Origin: DASUKM01 sp036278735
GTDB lineage: Bacteria > Acidobacteriota > Vicinamibacteria > Vicinamibacterales > 2-12-FULL-66-21
Assembly: GCA_036278735.1 (NCBI GenBank)
Contig: DASUKM010000030.1
Span: forward strand, 62,001-126,000
Reading direction: 5' to 3'
DNA length: 64,000 bases
Shown here: positions 7,607 through 15,961 of the stretch, one piece after another
How positions within the stretch are numbered: position 1 is the first letter of the stretch
How the letters are laid out: each line of letters starts with the position of its first letter
The notes under the pieces: model-generated
What the model was told of the DNA's origin: nothing
Database searches by the model: none
The model's input: the letters and a program-made list of their open reading frames with translations, nothing else
Position numbers and translations under genes: made by a program

Positions 7607-8883
7607 TACTCGAGCAGCATCCCCCCCGGGTCCTCGATCAGTTCCTTGACCCGTACGAGGAACCGCACCGCCTCCGAGCCATCGACGATGCGGTGATCGT
7701 AGGTGAGGGCCGTATACATCATTGGCCGGACCACCACCTGGCCGTTGACCGCAAGGGGCCGATCCTGGATCTTGTGCAGGCCGAGAATCCCGACCTGCGG
7801 GGGATTGAGAATCGGCGTGCTGAGCAGCGACCCGAAAACGCCGCCGTTGGTGATCGTGAACGTGCCTCCCTGCAGATCCGCGAGCGACAGCGTGCCGTTT
7901 TCCGCCGCGGCCGCGAAGCCGCGGATGCCCTGCTCGATCGCGGCAAACGACATCCGATCCGCGTCGCGCAGCACCGGCACCACGAGTCCTTCGCTCGCGC
8001 CGACGGCGACGCCGATGTCGTAATAGCCCTTCAGGACCATCTCGTCGCCCTGGATTTCCGCGTTGACCCTCGGAAACTCACGGAGCGCGCCGATCGCCGC
8101 CTTGACGAAGAACGACGCGATGCCGAGACCGACGCCGTGCCGTTCCTTGAACGACTGCTTGTGCCGTTCGCGAAGCGCCATGATGGCGGTCATGTCGACC
8201 TCGTTGAAGGTCGTCAGCATCGCCGCGGTGCTCTGCACTTCGACGAGCCGCTTCGCGATCGTGGCGCGCCGCTTCGACATGCGGACGCGCTCCTCGGTCC
8301 GCTCCCCGTCCGGGCGCCGCGGCGCCGGCGCAGGGCTGGCGGGGCGCGGCTGGACCGCAGGCGCCTTCGCGGCCGGCGCCTGGCTCGCCGTGCCGGCCTT
8401 GTCCGCCGACGCGGCGCCCTCGACGTCGCGCCGCATCACGCGTCCGGCCTCGCCGGTGCCGCGGACGCGGCTCAAATCGACCGCGGCGTGTTCCGCCGCT
8501 TTTCTCGCCGCGGGGGTGGCGCGCGTGCGCTCCGTCTCGGCGGCCGCCGGTTTCGGCGCCGCCGCCTGTTTCGCCGCCGCCCCCCCCGCGGCGGCTTTCG
8601 CGGGCTCCGCCCCGCCGCCGTTGCCCGAGGGCTGCGCCGCGGCGGCCGCGGCGTCGATGACGCCCAGCACGTCGCCGACCTTCACGTCGTCGCCGTCTCG
8701 ATGATCGATGCGGCTCAGCACCCCGGCTTGCGGAGCGCTCACTTCGACGTCGATCTTGTCGGTCTCGAGCTCCACGAGCGGATCGCCAACGGCGACGATG
8801 TCCCCTTCGTTCCTGAGCCACTTCGCCACGCGCGCGTCGACGATGGATTCGCCGACCTCCGGAACCACGATATTTGCGGACAT
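7606..8883 (-). CDS. sucB: 2-oxoglutarate dehydrogenase E2 (dihydrolipoyl succinyltransferase)
   Basis: Transfers succinyl from the E1-bound intermediate to CoA in the TCA cycle. The 425-residue protein has an N-terminal lipoyl domain with ELETDKIDVEV (lipoyl-Lys 43). An Ala/Pro-rich linker follows, then a peripheral subunit-binding domain with RVRGTGEAGRVMRRDVE, and a catalytic domain with the active-site motif YDHRIVDGSEAVRFL. The start MSANIVVPEVGES matches the family and has GGGAGAG upstream; the frame is open further upstream. It lies 78 bp downstream of sucA on the same strand, so the two form one operon. Confidence 0.95.
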   Translation of the reverse strand: MSANIVVPEVGESIVDARVAKWLRNEGDIVAVGDPLVELETDKIDVEVSAPQAGVLSRIDHRDGDDVKVGDVLGVIDAAAAAAQPSGNGGGAEPAKAAAGGAAAKQAAAPKPAAAETERTRATPAARKAAEHAAVDLSRVRGTGEAGRVMRRDVEGAASADKAGTASQAPAAKAPAVQPRPASPAPAPRRPDGERTEERVRMSKRRATIAKRLVEVQSTAAMLTTFNEVDMTAIMALRERHKQSFKERHGVGLGIASFFVKAAIGALREFPRVNAEIQGDEMVLKGYYDIGVAVGASEGLVVPVLRDADRMSFAAIEQGIRGFAAAAENGTLSLADLQGGTFTITNGGVFGSLLSTPILNPPQVGILGLHKIQDRPLAVNGQVVVRPMMYTALTYDHRIVDGSEAVRFLVRVKELIEDPGGMLLE

Positions 8884-8961
8884 GACTCTCCCGCTCAGAC
8901 GTTCAGTTGACGTGATGACCGACGCGCGTGCCATTCACAGAGCGCCCCCTTCCGTTCCGCG

Positions 8962-11781
8962 TCAGCGCGCCACCGGGGCGGCCGAGGGGCGGCTGCCTGT
9001 CGTGCGCTGGGCAGGCGGTTCGAGCGCCAGCGCCACGAGCCGCTGTTGCTGGCGTGCGTGGCGCCCCGCCGATCCCTCCGCCGGGCTCGCACTCCGCGGC
9101 CGTGCGATGTAGCGCAGCGCGCGGCCCGAGGCGAGTTCGACGAGATGCGGACGGATGAAGTCCCACGCGCCCATGTTCTCCGGCTCTTCCTGGACCCAGA
9201 GGATCTCGTCGGCGCCGCGGTAGCGATCCAGCAGATCCCGTAGCGCGCGGACGGGCACCGGGTACAACTGTTCGAGCCGGCAGATCGCGACATCCTGGCG
9301 GTTCGCCCGCAGCTCGCTCGACGCCAGGTCCACGTACATCTTCCCCGAGCACAGGATGAGCCGCCGGACGCCGTCGGCCCGGCCGGCGGCCGCCTCGTCG
9401 TCGAGAACGGTGTTGAAGCGCCCTTCGGCCAGCTCGCTGGGCGCGGACGCCACGAACGGATGCCGGAGCAGGCTCTTCGGCGTCAGCACGATGAGCGGCA
9501 GCGGATCGACGGTCAGCAGCGCCGCCTGGCGGCGGAGCACGTGAAAGTACTGCGCCGCCGTCGTGCAGTTGACGATCCTCATGTTGACGTCGGCGGCGAG
9601 CTGCAGGAACCGCTCCGGACGCGCGCTGGCGTGGTCGGGCCCCTGCCCTTCCTGGGCGTGGGGCAGCAGCAGCGCGAGCGACGGCTGCTGGGCCCACTTC
9701 GTGCGCGCCGACACGACGAACTCGTCCAGCACCACCTGCGCGCCGTTCACGAAATCGCCGTACTGCGCCTCCCAGATCACCAGCGTGGACGGCTCCTGCA
9801 TGTTGTAGCCGTACTCGAAGCCGACGACGGCGTTCTCGGAGAGCGGACTGTTGTGGATTTCGAACGTCGCGCGCGCCTGCGGGAGCGCCTGCAGGGCGAT
9901 GTGCCGCGCCCCCGTCTGCACATCGTGCAGGACGGCATGACGCTGGCTGAACGTGCCGCGCTCGACGTCCTCGCCGGTCAGCCGAATGGGGACGCCGTCT
10001 TCGAGAATCGACGCCAGGGCCAGCTCCTCGGCCGCCGACCAGTCGACGGTGCGCTCGCCGGCGTTCTCGAGCGCGTGGGCGCGGCGTTCGCGGCCGCGCT
10101 CCAGCTTCTTGTGGATGGAAAAGTCCGCGGGCAGCGTGAGCAGCGACGTGTTGAGCGCACGCAGGCGTTCGAGCGGAACCGCCGTTTCGGCGCGCGCCGC
10201 GGCCCCCTTTGGCGGCGGGGGCGGCAGCGCCGGCGCGAGGTCCTGGTCCGGCTTCAGCGACTCGAGCGCCGATTGCAGCGACGCCAGGTATTTTTGGGTC
10301 AGTTCGTCCGGCAGCGAGGCCTCGATCGTCCCGCGCTCCACGAGCGTCTGCGCCCAGATCTCCCGGACGGTGGGATGCTGGGCGATGTGCTGGTACATCA
10401 CCGGCTGGGTGAACGCCGGCTCGTCCCCTTCGTTGTGGCCGTGGCGCCGATAGCCGATCAGATCGATCAGGAAATCGCGCTCGAAATGCGAGGTGTAGGC
10501 GGACGCCAGGCGCGCCGCCTCGACGCACGCCTCGGCATCGTCGGCATTGACGTGGACGATCGGGATCTTGAAGCCGCGCGCGAGCCCGCTCGCGTACGAG
10601 GTGCTGTAGGACTGGCGCCGCGTCGCGGTGAAGCCGAGCTGATTGTTGACGATGATGTGGATCGTCCCGCCCGTCTGGTAGCCGGGCAGGCGGCCGAGAT
10701 TCAGCGTCTCGGCCACGATGCCCTGCCCGGGGAACGAGGCGTCGCCATGGATCAGAATCGGCGTGACGCGCGCCGGATCGAACCGCGCCGGGCCGCCGCG
10801 ATCGGTCGCCGTTCCCGCCGCGCGCGCCATGCCTTCGACGATCGGGTCGATCGCCTCGAGATGACTGGGGTTCGGCGGCATCGCGATCGCCAGCTCGATC
10901 TCCTCGCCGTCCTTGATCGCGCGGAGCGCGCCGGCGTGGTACTTGACGTCGCCGGCCCAGGCCATGTCCTCGCGAAAGTCGCGAGGCGAGACCGCGTCTT
11001 TGAATTCCCCCAGGATCTGCGCGTACGGCTTGTGCAGCACGTGCGCCATCACGTTGAGCCGGCCGCGATGCGCCATGCCGATCAGCACCGTCCGGCTTCC
11101 CGCTTCGGCCGCCTCGCCAATCACCTCGTCGAGGACGGGCACGAGCATGTCGAGCCCTTCGATCGAGAACCGCGTCTTGCCGGGGAACGTTCGCTGCAGG
11201 AAGCGCTCGAACGCCTCCACCTGCGTGAGCCGATCGAGCATCGCGACGGGATTGATCGGATCGGACGGCGCGCGAAAGCGGCCGGCCTCGGCCGCCTGAC
11301 GCAGCCAGTCGCGCTCCTCGGGCACGAACACGTGCGCGTAGTCGTAGCCGGTGGTCGAACAGTAAATGCGGCGAAGCGCCTCGATCGCGTCGAGCGCATG
11401 CGCCGCGCCCTGGGCGGCCGGGCCCCCGACGAGCGACGCCGGCAGCTTCCGCAGGTCGTCGGCCCCGAGGCCGTGCGTCTCGGGCCGCAGCGCGGGATCG
11501 CCCACGGGCTCGCCGCCCAGCGGATCGAGCTGCGCCGCCAGATGCCCGTACCGGCGGATCGCCTCCGCCAGGTTGACCGCACCGACGATGTTCGCGAGCG
11601 GCAGCCCTGCGCCCTTCGACACGTCGACCGCGATCGACGGCCGCTCGTCGACCGGCGGCGTCCACCGCTCGAACAGCTCACGCGTCGCCGCGTCGACCGA
11701 CGACGGATCGCGGCGATAGCGTTCGTACAGGTCGAGGACATAGCCCCGGTTGAGGCCGGTAAACCCTTCCCACCCTGACAT
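8962..11781 (-). CDS. sucA: 2-oxoglutarate dehydrogenase E1
   Basis: ThDP-dependent decarboxylase of the 2-oxoglutarate dehydrogenase complex, 939 residues, a normal length. Recognisable parts are the N-terminal E2-docking segment (GYVLDLYERYRRDP), HGDASFPGQGIVAETLNL and GGTIHIIVNNQLGF of the ThDP domain, HNEGDEPAFTQPVMYQ, and the transketolase-like C-terminal half with EYGYNMQEPSTLVIWEAQYG. It is first gene of the sucA-sucB operon and divergent from an esterase gene only 19 bp away. The minus-strand sequence TAGGAT lies 9 nt before the ATG. Confidence 0.96.
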   Translation of the reverse strand: MSGWEGFTGLNRGYVLDLYERYRRDPSSVDAATRELFERWTPPVDERPSIAVDVSKGAGLPLANIVGAVNLAEAIRRYGHLAAQLDPLGGEPVGDPALRPETHGLGADDLRKLPASLVGGPAAQGAAHALDAIEALRRIYCSTTGYDYAHVFVPEERDWLRQAAEAGRFRAPSDPINPVAMLDRLTQVEAFERFLQRTFPGKTRFSIEGLDMLVPVLDEVIGEAAEAGSRTVLIGMAHRGRLNVMAHVLHKPYAQILGEFKDAVSPRDFREDMAWAGDVKYHAGALRAIKDGEEIELAIAMPPNPSHLEAIDPIVEGMARAAGTATDRGGPARFDPARVTPILIHGDASFPGQGIVAETLNLGRLPGYQTGGTIHIIVNNQLGFTATRRQSYSTSYASGLARGFKIPIVHVNADDAEACVEAARLASAYTSHFERDFLIDLIGYRRHGHNEGDEPAFTQPVMYQHIAQHPTVREIWAQTLVERGTIEASLPDELTQKYLASLQSALESLKPDQDLAPALPPPPPKGAAARAETAVPLERLRALNTSLLTLPADFSIHKKLERGRERRAHALENAGERTVDWSAAEELALASILEDGVPIRLTGEDVERGTFSQRHAVLHDVQTGARHIALQALPQARATFEIHNSPLSENAVVGFEYGYNMQEPSTLVIWEAQYGDFVNGAQVVLDEFVVSARTKWAQQPSLALLLPHAQEGQGPDHASARPERFLQLAADVNMRIVNCTTAAQYFHVLRRQAALLTVDPLPLIVLTPKSLLRHPFVASAPSELAEGRFNTVLDDEAAAGRADGVRRLILCSGKMYVDLASSELRANRQDVAICRLEQLYPVPVRALRDLLDRYRGADEILWVQEEPENMGAWDFIRPHLVELASGRALRYIARPRSASPAEGSAGRHARQQQRLVALALEPPAQRTTGSRPSAAPVAR

Positions 11782-11786
11782 GTCCT

Positions 11787-11796
11787 TATAATCCTA
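11787..11796. promoter_or_regulatory. Divergent -10 elements, sucA and esterase
   Basis: In a 19-bp gap, TATAAT (11787-11792) stands 8 nt before the esterase ATG on the plus strand. TAGGAT (complement of 11791-11796) stands 9 nt before the sucA ATG on the minus strand. Both transcripts would have almost no 5' leader. Confidence 0.5.
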
Positions 11797-11800
11797 CCCC

Positions 11801-12661
11801 ATGCTTCGCATCACGTCGGCCGTGGGCGCGGCGGTACTCGCGTGGGCGGCTCAGCCCGTCCCGCCTCCCGCCGCATCCTTCCAACCGGCGGCCATCAGGG
11901 ACGAGACATTCGTCAGCGCCGCGCTCGCGCGATCCATGAAGTATCGCGTGCTCCTGCCCGCGGACTACTCGTCCTCCACGGTGCGATACCACACGCTGTA
12001 CCTGCTGCACGGACTGACGGGAAACGATCGCGACTGGAGCACGAAAACCGAGCTGGCGCGCCTGGCGCAGGGGCTTCCGTTCGTCGTCGTGATGCCGGAC
12101 GGCGAGAACTCGTGGTACACGAACGCCGCCAACGGTGGCGCGCGGTTCGAGGACTACATCGCCGCGGATCTCGTCACCGAGGTCGAAACGAAGTACCGGG
12201 TGATCCGCTCGCGGTACGGACGGCAGATCGCCGGGCTGTCGATGGGCGGCTATGGCGCGATCAAACTGGCGCTGAAGCACCCGGACGTGTACGCAGCGGC
12301 TGGCAGCTTCAGCGGCGCGTTTCCGGTCGCGGCCGATGTGGCCTACGCGAACCAGTTTCCCGACGACCGGGCGGAAATCCTGCGCATCTTCGGTCCGGCC
12401 GGCAGCCCGACGCGGGTCGACAACGACGTGTACGGTCTCGCGGAGGGGGCCACGGCGAGCCGCGTGCCGCCGCTCTACATCGATTGCGGCACGGGCGATT
12501 CCCTGCTGGCCGCGAACCGGCGGCTCGTCGAGATTCTGCAGCGGCGGGGCTTCCGCTACGAGTACCACGAGACCCCCGGCACGCACGCGTGGGACTACTG
12601 GAACCGGCGCCTGGCCGTGTTCCTGCGATGGGCTGGCGACCACGCGCAGCGGATGCCCTAG
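11801..12661 (+). CDS. Exported esterase, esterase D / FrmB-like alpha/beta hydrolase
   Basis: A 286-residue alpha/beta hydrolase of the PF00756 esterase family. A short signal peptide (MLRITSAVGAAVLAWAAQ) is followed by LLHGLTGNDRDW (oxyanion region), the nucleophile elbow GLSMGGYG with Ser147, an Asp in DCGTGD near 230, and the catalytic His262 in GTHAWDYW. It probably acts in the periplasm on acyl or acetyl esters; the substrate cannot be read from sequence. Divergent from sucA, with TATAAT 8 nt before the ATG and no ribosome binding site. Confidence 0.85.
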   Translation: MLRITSAVGAAVLAWAAQPVPPPAASFQPAAIRDETFVSAALARSMKYRVLLPADYSSSTVRYHTLYLLHGLTGNDRDWSTKTELARLAQGLPFVVVMPDGENSWYTNAANGGARFEDYIAADLVTEVETKYRVIRSRYGRQIAGLSMGGYGAIKLALKHPDVYAAAGSFSGAFPVAADVAYANQFPDDRAEILRIFGPAGSPTRVDNDVYGLAEGATASRVPPLYIDCGTGDSLLAANRRLVEILQRRGFRYEYHETPGTHAWDYWNRRLAVFLRWAGDHAQRMP

Positions 12662-12681
12662 CCTGCGTCCCCGGCAGTAAA

Positions 12682-13410
12682 ATGGGGGCGCGTTCGCAAG
12701 TGAGGGAGCACGCGGCGATCCACCGGCGGTTCACGGCTGCGCTCGACGCGCTGGTCGATCACGTCAAGGCGGATCGCACGATCCTCGCGGCGCTTCTCTG
12801 CGGAAGCCTGTCGCACGACACGGTGTGGGAGAAATCCGACATCGACCTCGTGCTCGTCACCGAAGACGACGCGAAGGTGAACGGCGACGGGCTGGCGCTG
12901 TTCGCCGACGGCCTGAACATCCACGCGATCCTGATGACCCGCGCCGAATTCCGGAAGGCGGTGGAAGGGGCGGCGCGCAATTCCTTCGTCCACTCGTTCC
13001 CCGCCAAGGGACGGCTCCTCTACACGCACGACCCGACCGTCGCGGATCTGTGCGCGCGCCTGCACGGCATCGGCGCGCGCGACAGCGCGCTGCAGATGCG
13101 CCGCGCGGCGACGGCTGCGCGGCCCCCCGTCTACAAGGCGCACAAGTGGTTCGTCACGCGTCGCGACCTCGATTACACCGCGCTGTGGATCCTGTACGCC
13201 GCGACGCCGCTGGCGCAGATGGAGGTGTTCGGGCGCCGGCTGCCGTGTTCGCGCCGATTTTCGACGATCACGCCGAGGCTCGCGAACCGCGAGCCTGCGT
13301 CAGTCGCGCCGGCGTGGACGCCTTGCCGACGAGGCCGCGGAGAGAGGACAGTTTTGTCCGGCCAGCGACTGTCCTCGGCCGAGGACAAACGTGCAAGAAA
13401 CAAGATCTGA
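12682..13410 (+). CDS. Nucleotidyltransferase-domain protein, C-terminus decayed
   Basis: The first ~190 residues form a MNT-type nucleotidyltransferase fold with CGSLSHDTVWEKSDIDLVL (the GS...DxD catalytic core). Helices follow with AHKWFVTRRDLDYTALWIL. After VFGRRLP the reading frame looks foreign. Around 13245 another frame continues with VFAPIFDDHAEAREPRAC, which looks like the family's distal part, so a frameshift and probably an internal deletion occurred. The last ~25 codons and the TGA stop come from a truncated repeat element (13342-13414). Possibly a pseudogene; the catalytic half is intact. Confidence 0.65.
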   Translation: MGARSQVREHAAIHRRFTAALDALVDHVKADRTILAALLCGSLSHDTVWEKSDIDLVLVTEDDAKVNGDGLALFADGLNIHAILMTRAEFRKAVEGAARNSFVHSFPAKGRLLYTHDPTVADLCARLHGIGARDSALQMRRAATAARPPVYKAHKWFVTRRDLDYTALWILYAATPLAQMEVFGRRLPCSRRFSTITPRLANREPASVAPAWTPCRRGRGERTVLSGQRLSSAEDKRARNKI

Positions 13411-13414
13411 CCCC
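13342..13414. repeat. Truncated copy of GGGGTCAGATCTTGTT element
   Basis: It ends in AACAAGATCTGACCCC and has the hairpin GTCCTCGGCCGAGGAC, as in the copies at 14745-14861 and 43998-44105. The left terminal repeat is missing. It supplies the stop codon of the preceding nucleotidyltransferase frame. Confidence 0.8.
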
Positions 13415-13449
13415 GCGTTTGCGACCCTGCACGAAATGGAGCTGCCGTG

Positions 13450-14727
13450 ATGATGCGAACCGGACGACTCATGTTTCTCATCGCTCTTCTCGCGCTCGGC
13501 GCGCCGGCCCTGCTCCGCGCGCAGGCACCCTCACCGCCGATTCCGGCCGCGGCGCGGGGCCCCCACATCGATCCGGTCGCCGCGACCGACGCTTATCTCG
13601 CAACGCTGCCTCCGGAACAGAAGGCGCGCTCCGACGCCTATTTCGAAGGGGGCTACTGGCTTCAGCTCTGGAGCTACCTCGCCGGCGCGATCATTTTTCT
13701 CGCGCTGCTGCACTTCGGCTGGTCCGCGTGGCTGCGGGATCGATCGGCGGCCATCACGCGTCGGCGCTGGCTCCAGCCGGCTCCGTACATGCTCGGGTTC
13801 GTCATCATCGTTTCGATCCTGTCGTTTCCGCTGACGTTCTATGGGGACTTCGTCCGCGAGCACCAGTACGGACTCGCCACGCAGGGGTTCGGCGGCTGGA
13901 TGGGCGACCAGATGAAGGGGCTCGGCGTGTCGCTCGTCATGGCCGTGATCGCGGGGGTCGTCCTCTACGCCGTGCTCAGGCGCGCCGGCCGGCAGTGGTG
14001 GCTGTGGGGATCGCTCGTGGCGATCGCGCTGCTCGTCTTCGGCGCGACGATCGGGCCCGTGTACGTCGCGCCGATGTTCAACACGTACACGCCGCTGAAG
14101 CCGAGCCCGATTCGCGACGACATCCTGCGACTGGCCCACGCCAACGGCATCGCGGCGAGCGAGGTCTACGAAGTCGACGCGTCGCGACAGAGCACGCGCG
14201 TGAGCGCGAACGTGAGCGGGATGTTCGGGACGGAGCGGATCACGCTGAACGACAACCTGATGAAGCGCGCGTCGCCGGGCGCGATCGAGGCGGTGCTCGG
14301 CCACGAGATGGGGCACTACGTCCTCCATCACGTCTACAAGATGCTCCTCGCCTTCGGCGTCATCATCGCGGTGGGGTTCGGCCTGATCGCCTGGGCGTTC
14401 GATCGCCTCGCGGGGCGCTACCGCGCGCGATGGCGCGTGGAGGGGATCGCCGATCCCGCCGGGCTGCCGCTCGTCGCGCTGCTGTTCACGACGTATCTGT
14501 TCCTGTTGACGCCGGTGCTCAACACGATCGTGCGCACCGACGAATACGAGGCGGACGTCTTCGGCCTCAACGCCGCGCGCGAGCCCGACGGCTTCGCCGA
14601 AGCCGCGCTGTTGCTCAGCGACTACCGCAAGATGAGCCCGTCGCCGCTCGAAGAGTTCCTCTTCTATGACCACCCGAGCGGCCGCACCCGCATCTTTACC
14701 GCGATGCGCTGGAAAGCGTCGCAGTGA
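13450..14727 (+). CDS. M48 family metalloprotease (Ste24/CAAX protease-like)
   Basis: A 425-residue integral membrane zinc protease. The signal or first membrane helix is followed by several membrane segments, an extended N-terminal domain typical of Ste24-type enzymes, and the active site HEMGH (about residues 285-289) in AVLGHEMGHYVLHHV. A third ligand Glu lies in TDEYEADVFGL. It likely degrades misfolded membrane proteins or processes prenyl-like substrates. GTG, ATG and ATG stand in a row (13447, 13450, 13453); I chose the first ATG, 8 nt after GGAG. Confidence 0.88.
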   Translation: MMRTGRLMFLIALLALGAPALLRAQAPSPPIPAAARGPHIDPVAATDAYLATLPPEQKARSDAYFEGGYWLQLWSYLAGAIIFLALLHFGWSAWLRDRSAAITRRRWLQPAPYMLGFVIIVSILSFPLTFYGDFVREHQYGLATQGFGGWMGDQMKGLGVSLVMAVIAGVVLYAVLRRAGRQWWLWGSLVAIALLVFGATIGPVYVAPMFNTYTPLKPSPIRDDILRLAHANGIAASEVYEVDASRQSTRVSANVSGMFGTERITLNDNLMKRASPGAIEAVLGHEMGHYVLHHVYKMLLAFGVIIAVGFGLIAWAFDRLAGRYRARWRVEGIADPAGLPLVALLFTTYLFLLTPVLNTIVRTDEYEADVFGLNAAREPDGFAEAALLLSDYRKMSPSPLEEFLFYDHPSGRTRIFTAMRWKASQ

Positions 14728-14744
14728 CGGGTCGACGCAATGAC

Positions 14745-14861
14745 GGGGTCAGATCTTGTTCTTTGCGCAAATGTCACCGTCGGAGGACAGTTCCCGAGGC
14801 GGCCGCGTCCCATGTTGTCCTCTCACGAGGACAAACATGCAAAGAACAAGATCTGACCCCC
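14745..14861. repeat. Terminal-inverted-repeat element, GGGGTCAGATCTTGTT family
   Basis: About 117 bp. The left end GGGGTCAGATCTTGTTCTTT and the right end AAAGAACAAGATCTGACCCC are exact reverse complements. The hairpin GTCCTCTCACGAGGAC lies inside. It sits between two convergent genes and ends 3 bp before the stop codon of the minus-strand gene. It resembles REP/BIME or MITE units; no transposase is encoded. Confidence 0.85.
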
Positions 14862-14863
14862 GT

Positions 14864-15574
14864 TCAGCGCAGCGGGAAGCCGACCATCCCGGCGAACAGG
14901 ACTCGGAACGCCACACCGGCGACGGGCCAGAGACTTGCCGCCAGCGTCGCGCGCACGGCACCGAGCCGCCGGTCCATCACCCGCAAACCCGCCGCCGCCA
15001 CCGCGATCCCGACGATCGTGATCACGTCCACCGAGGACACGAAGGTCGTCCACCACGCCGCGGCGCCAGGGCCGCCGAGAAACGCGAGGTTCGAGCGGCC
15101 CACCCGCGCCCAGTCGAACGTCACCACCTGCTCGCGCGGCAGGATGGCGACAACGACGGCAAAGGCGAGCACCCGGAGCAGCCGCTCGGCGCAGGCGGCC
15201 ACGGCGGCCACGGCCAGGATCTGCGCCGGCGTGACCTCCGCCCCGACCAGCAGGGTGGCGACGTTGAGCACCACCGCCGACAGCAGGATCGCCAGGGCGC
15301 TCACGACCGCGACGAGCACGGACGAGGCGAGCAGGGGCCGCGCCGCGATTCGGTCCCGGACGAGTTCACGCGCATCCGGCGGGAGGTGCTGGCCGTGCGC
15401 CAGATCGCCTTCGAGCTGCGTCACGGCGGCGGCCGCGATCAGATCAGGACCGAAGACCGCATTGTGGATCGCCGGCATGACGCCCGAGAGCAGGGCGGCA
15501 AGCGCCAGCGGGGCGATCCACCGCGGCCGCGCCTTCACCCGCGCGAAATCGGCATAGTCGAGAACGGACGTCAT
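14864..15574 (-). CDS. YIP1-like integral membrane protein
   Basis: A 236-residue protein with about five hydrophobic segments and the layout of YIP1-domain proteins: a soluble N-terminus (MTSVLDYADFARVKARP), then membrane helices such as SSVLVAVVSALAILLSAVV and DVITIVGIAVAAAGL. The function is not known. The ATG lies 1 nt after the stop of the upstream small membrane protein, so it is translationally coupled and belongs to the PadR-PspC operon. The family assignment is tentative. Confidence 0.6.
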   Translation of the reverse strand: MTSVLDYADFARVKARPRWIAPLALAALLSGVMPAIHNAVFGPDLIAAAAVTQLEGDLAHGQHLPPDARELVRDRIAARPLLASSVLVAVVSALAILLSAVVLNVATLLVGAEVTPAQILAVAAVAACAERLLRVLAFAVVVAILPREQVVTFDWARVGRSNLAFLGGPGAAAWWTTFVSSVDVITIVGIAVAAAGLRVMDRRLGAVRATLAASLWPVAGVAFRVLFAGMVGFPLR

Positions 15575-15575
15575 G

Positions 15576-15926
15576 TCAGTCGGCGTGCGGGTCCCGCGTA
15601 AACTCACATCGCGCGAACGCGGCGGCGGCCGCCACGGGAGCGGCGACCATCACGAACCCGACCCACGCGACGGCCGCGGCCAATCCCGCCGCGTAGGCGA
15701 TCAGCGCGGGGAGCAGGACGCCGGCAGCGGTGCCGGCATACCGCACCGCGCGGCCGAGCAACGTTCGGCCCGTCACGGTTCGCAGGGCCAGGGCGCCGGC
15801 GAGGCTCTGAAGCGAGGCGCAGTGTGCGGCGACGAGCAGCCCGGTCGCCGCCAGGACCATGGCGGAGCGGAATCCCGCCGGCGTTCCCGCCGCCCCGAAG
15901 GGGGCGACATGCGGCCGCACCCCCAT
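15576..15926 (-). CDS. Small membrane protein of unknown function
   Basis: A 116-residue protein starting MGVRPHVAPFG with three to four hydrophobic segments (SAMVLAATGLLVAAHCASL, AGVLLPALIAYAAGLAAAV, FVMVAAPVAAAAAFA). It may be a partner of the YIP1-like protein that follows 1 nt after it. The ATG at 15926 is preferred over an in-frame TTG at 15956, which would abut the upstream stop. No family recognised. Confidence 0.6.
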   Translation of the reverse strand: MGVRPHVAPFGAAGTPAGFRSAMVLAATGLLVAAHCASLQSLAGALALRTVTGRTLLGRAVRYAGTAAGVLLPALIAYAAGLAAAVAWVGFVMVAAPVAAAAAFARCEFTRDPHAD

Positions 15927-15961
15927 CTTCACGCGAGGCGCTGGAAGGGGTCGCAATCAGC

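Noticed and set aside
9460..11778. 772-codon plus-strand frame opposite sucA
   Set aside because: It is the Arg-rich antisense shadow of sucA, common at this GC content; no domain is visible.
13342..13414. A complete insertion sequence behind the nucleotidyltransferase
   Set aside because: There is no transposase gene and the left inverted repeat is absent; only a non-coding fragment is present.
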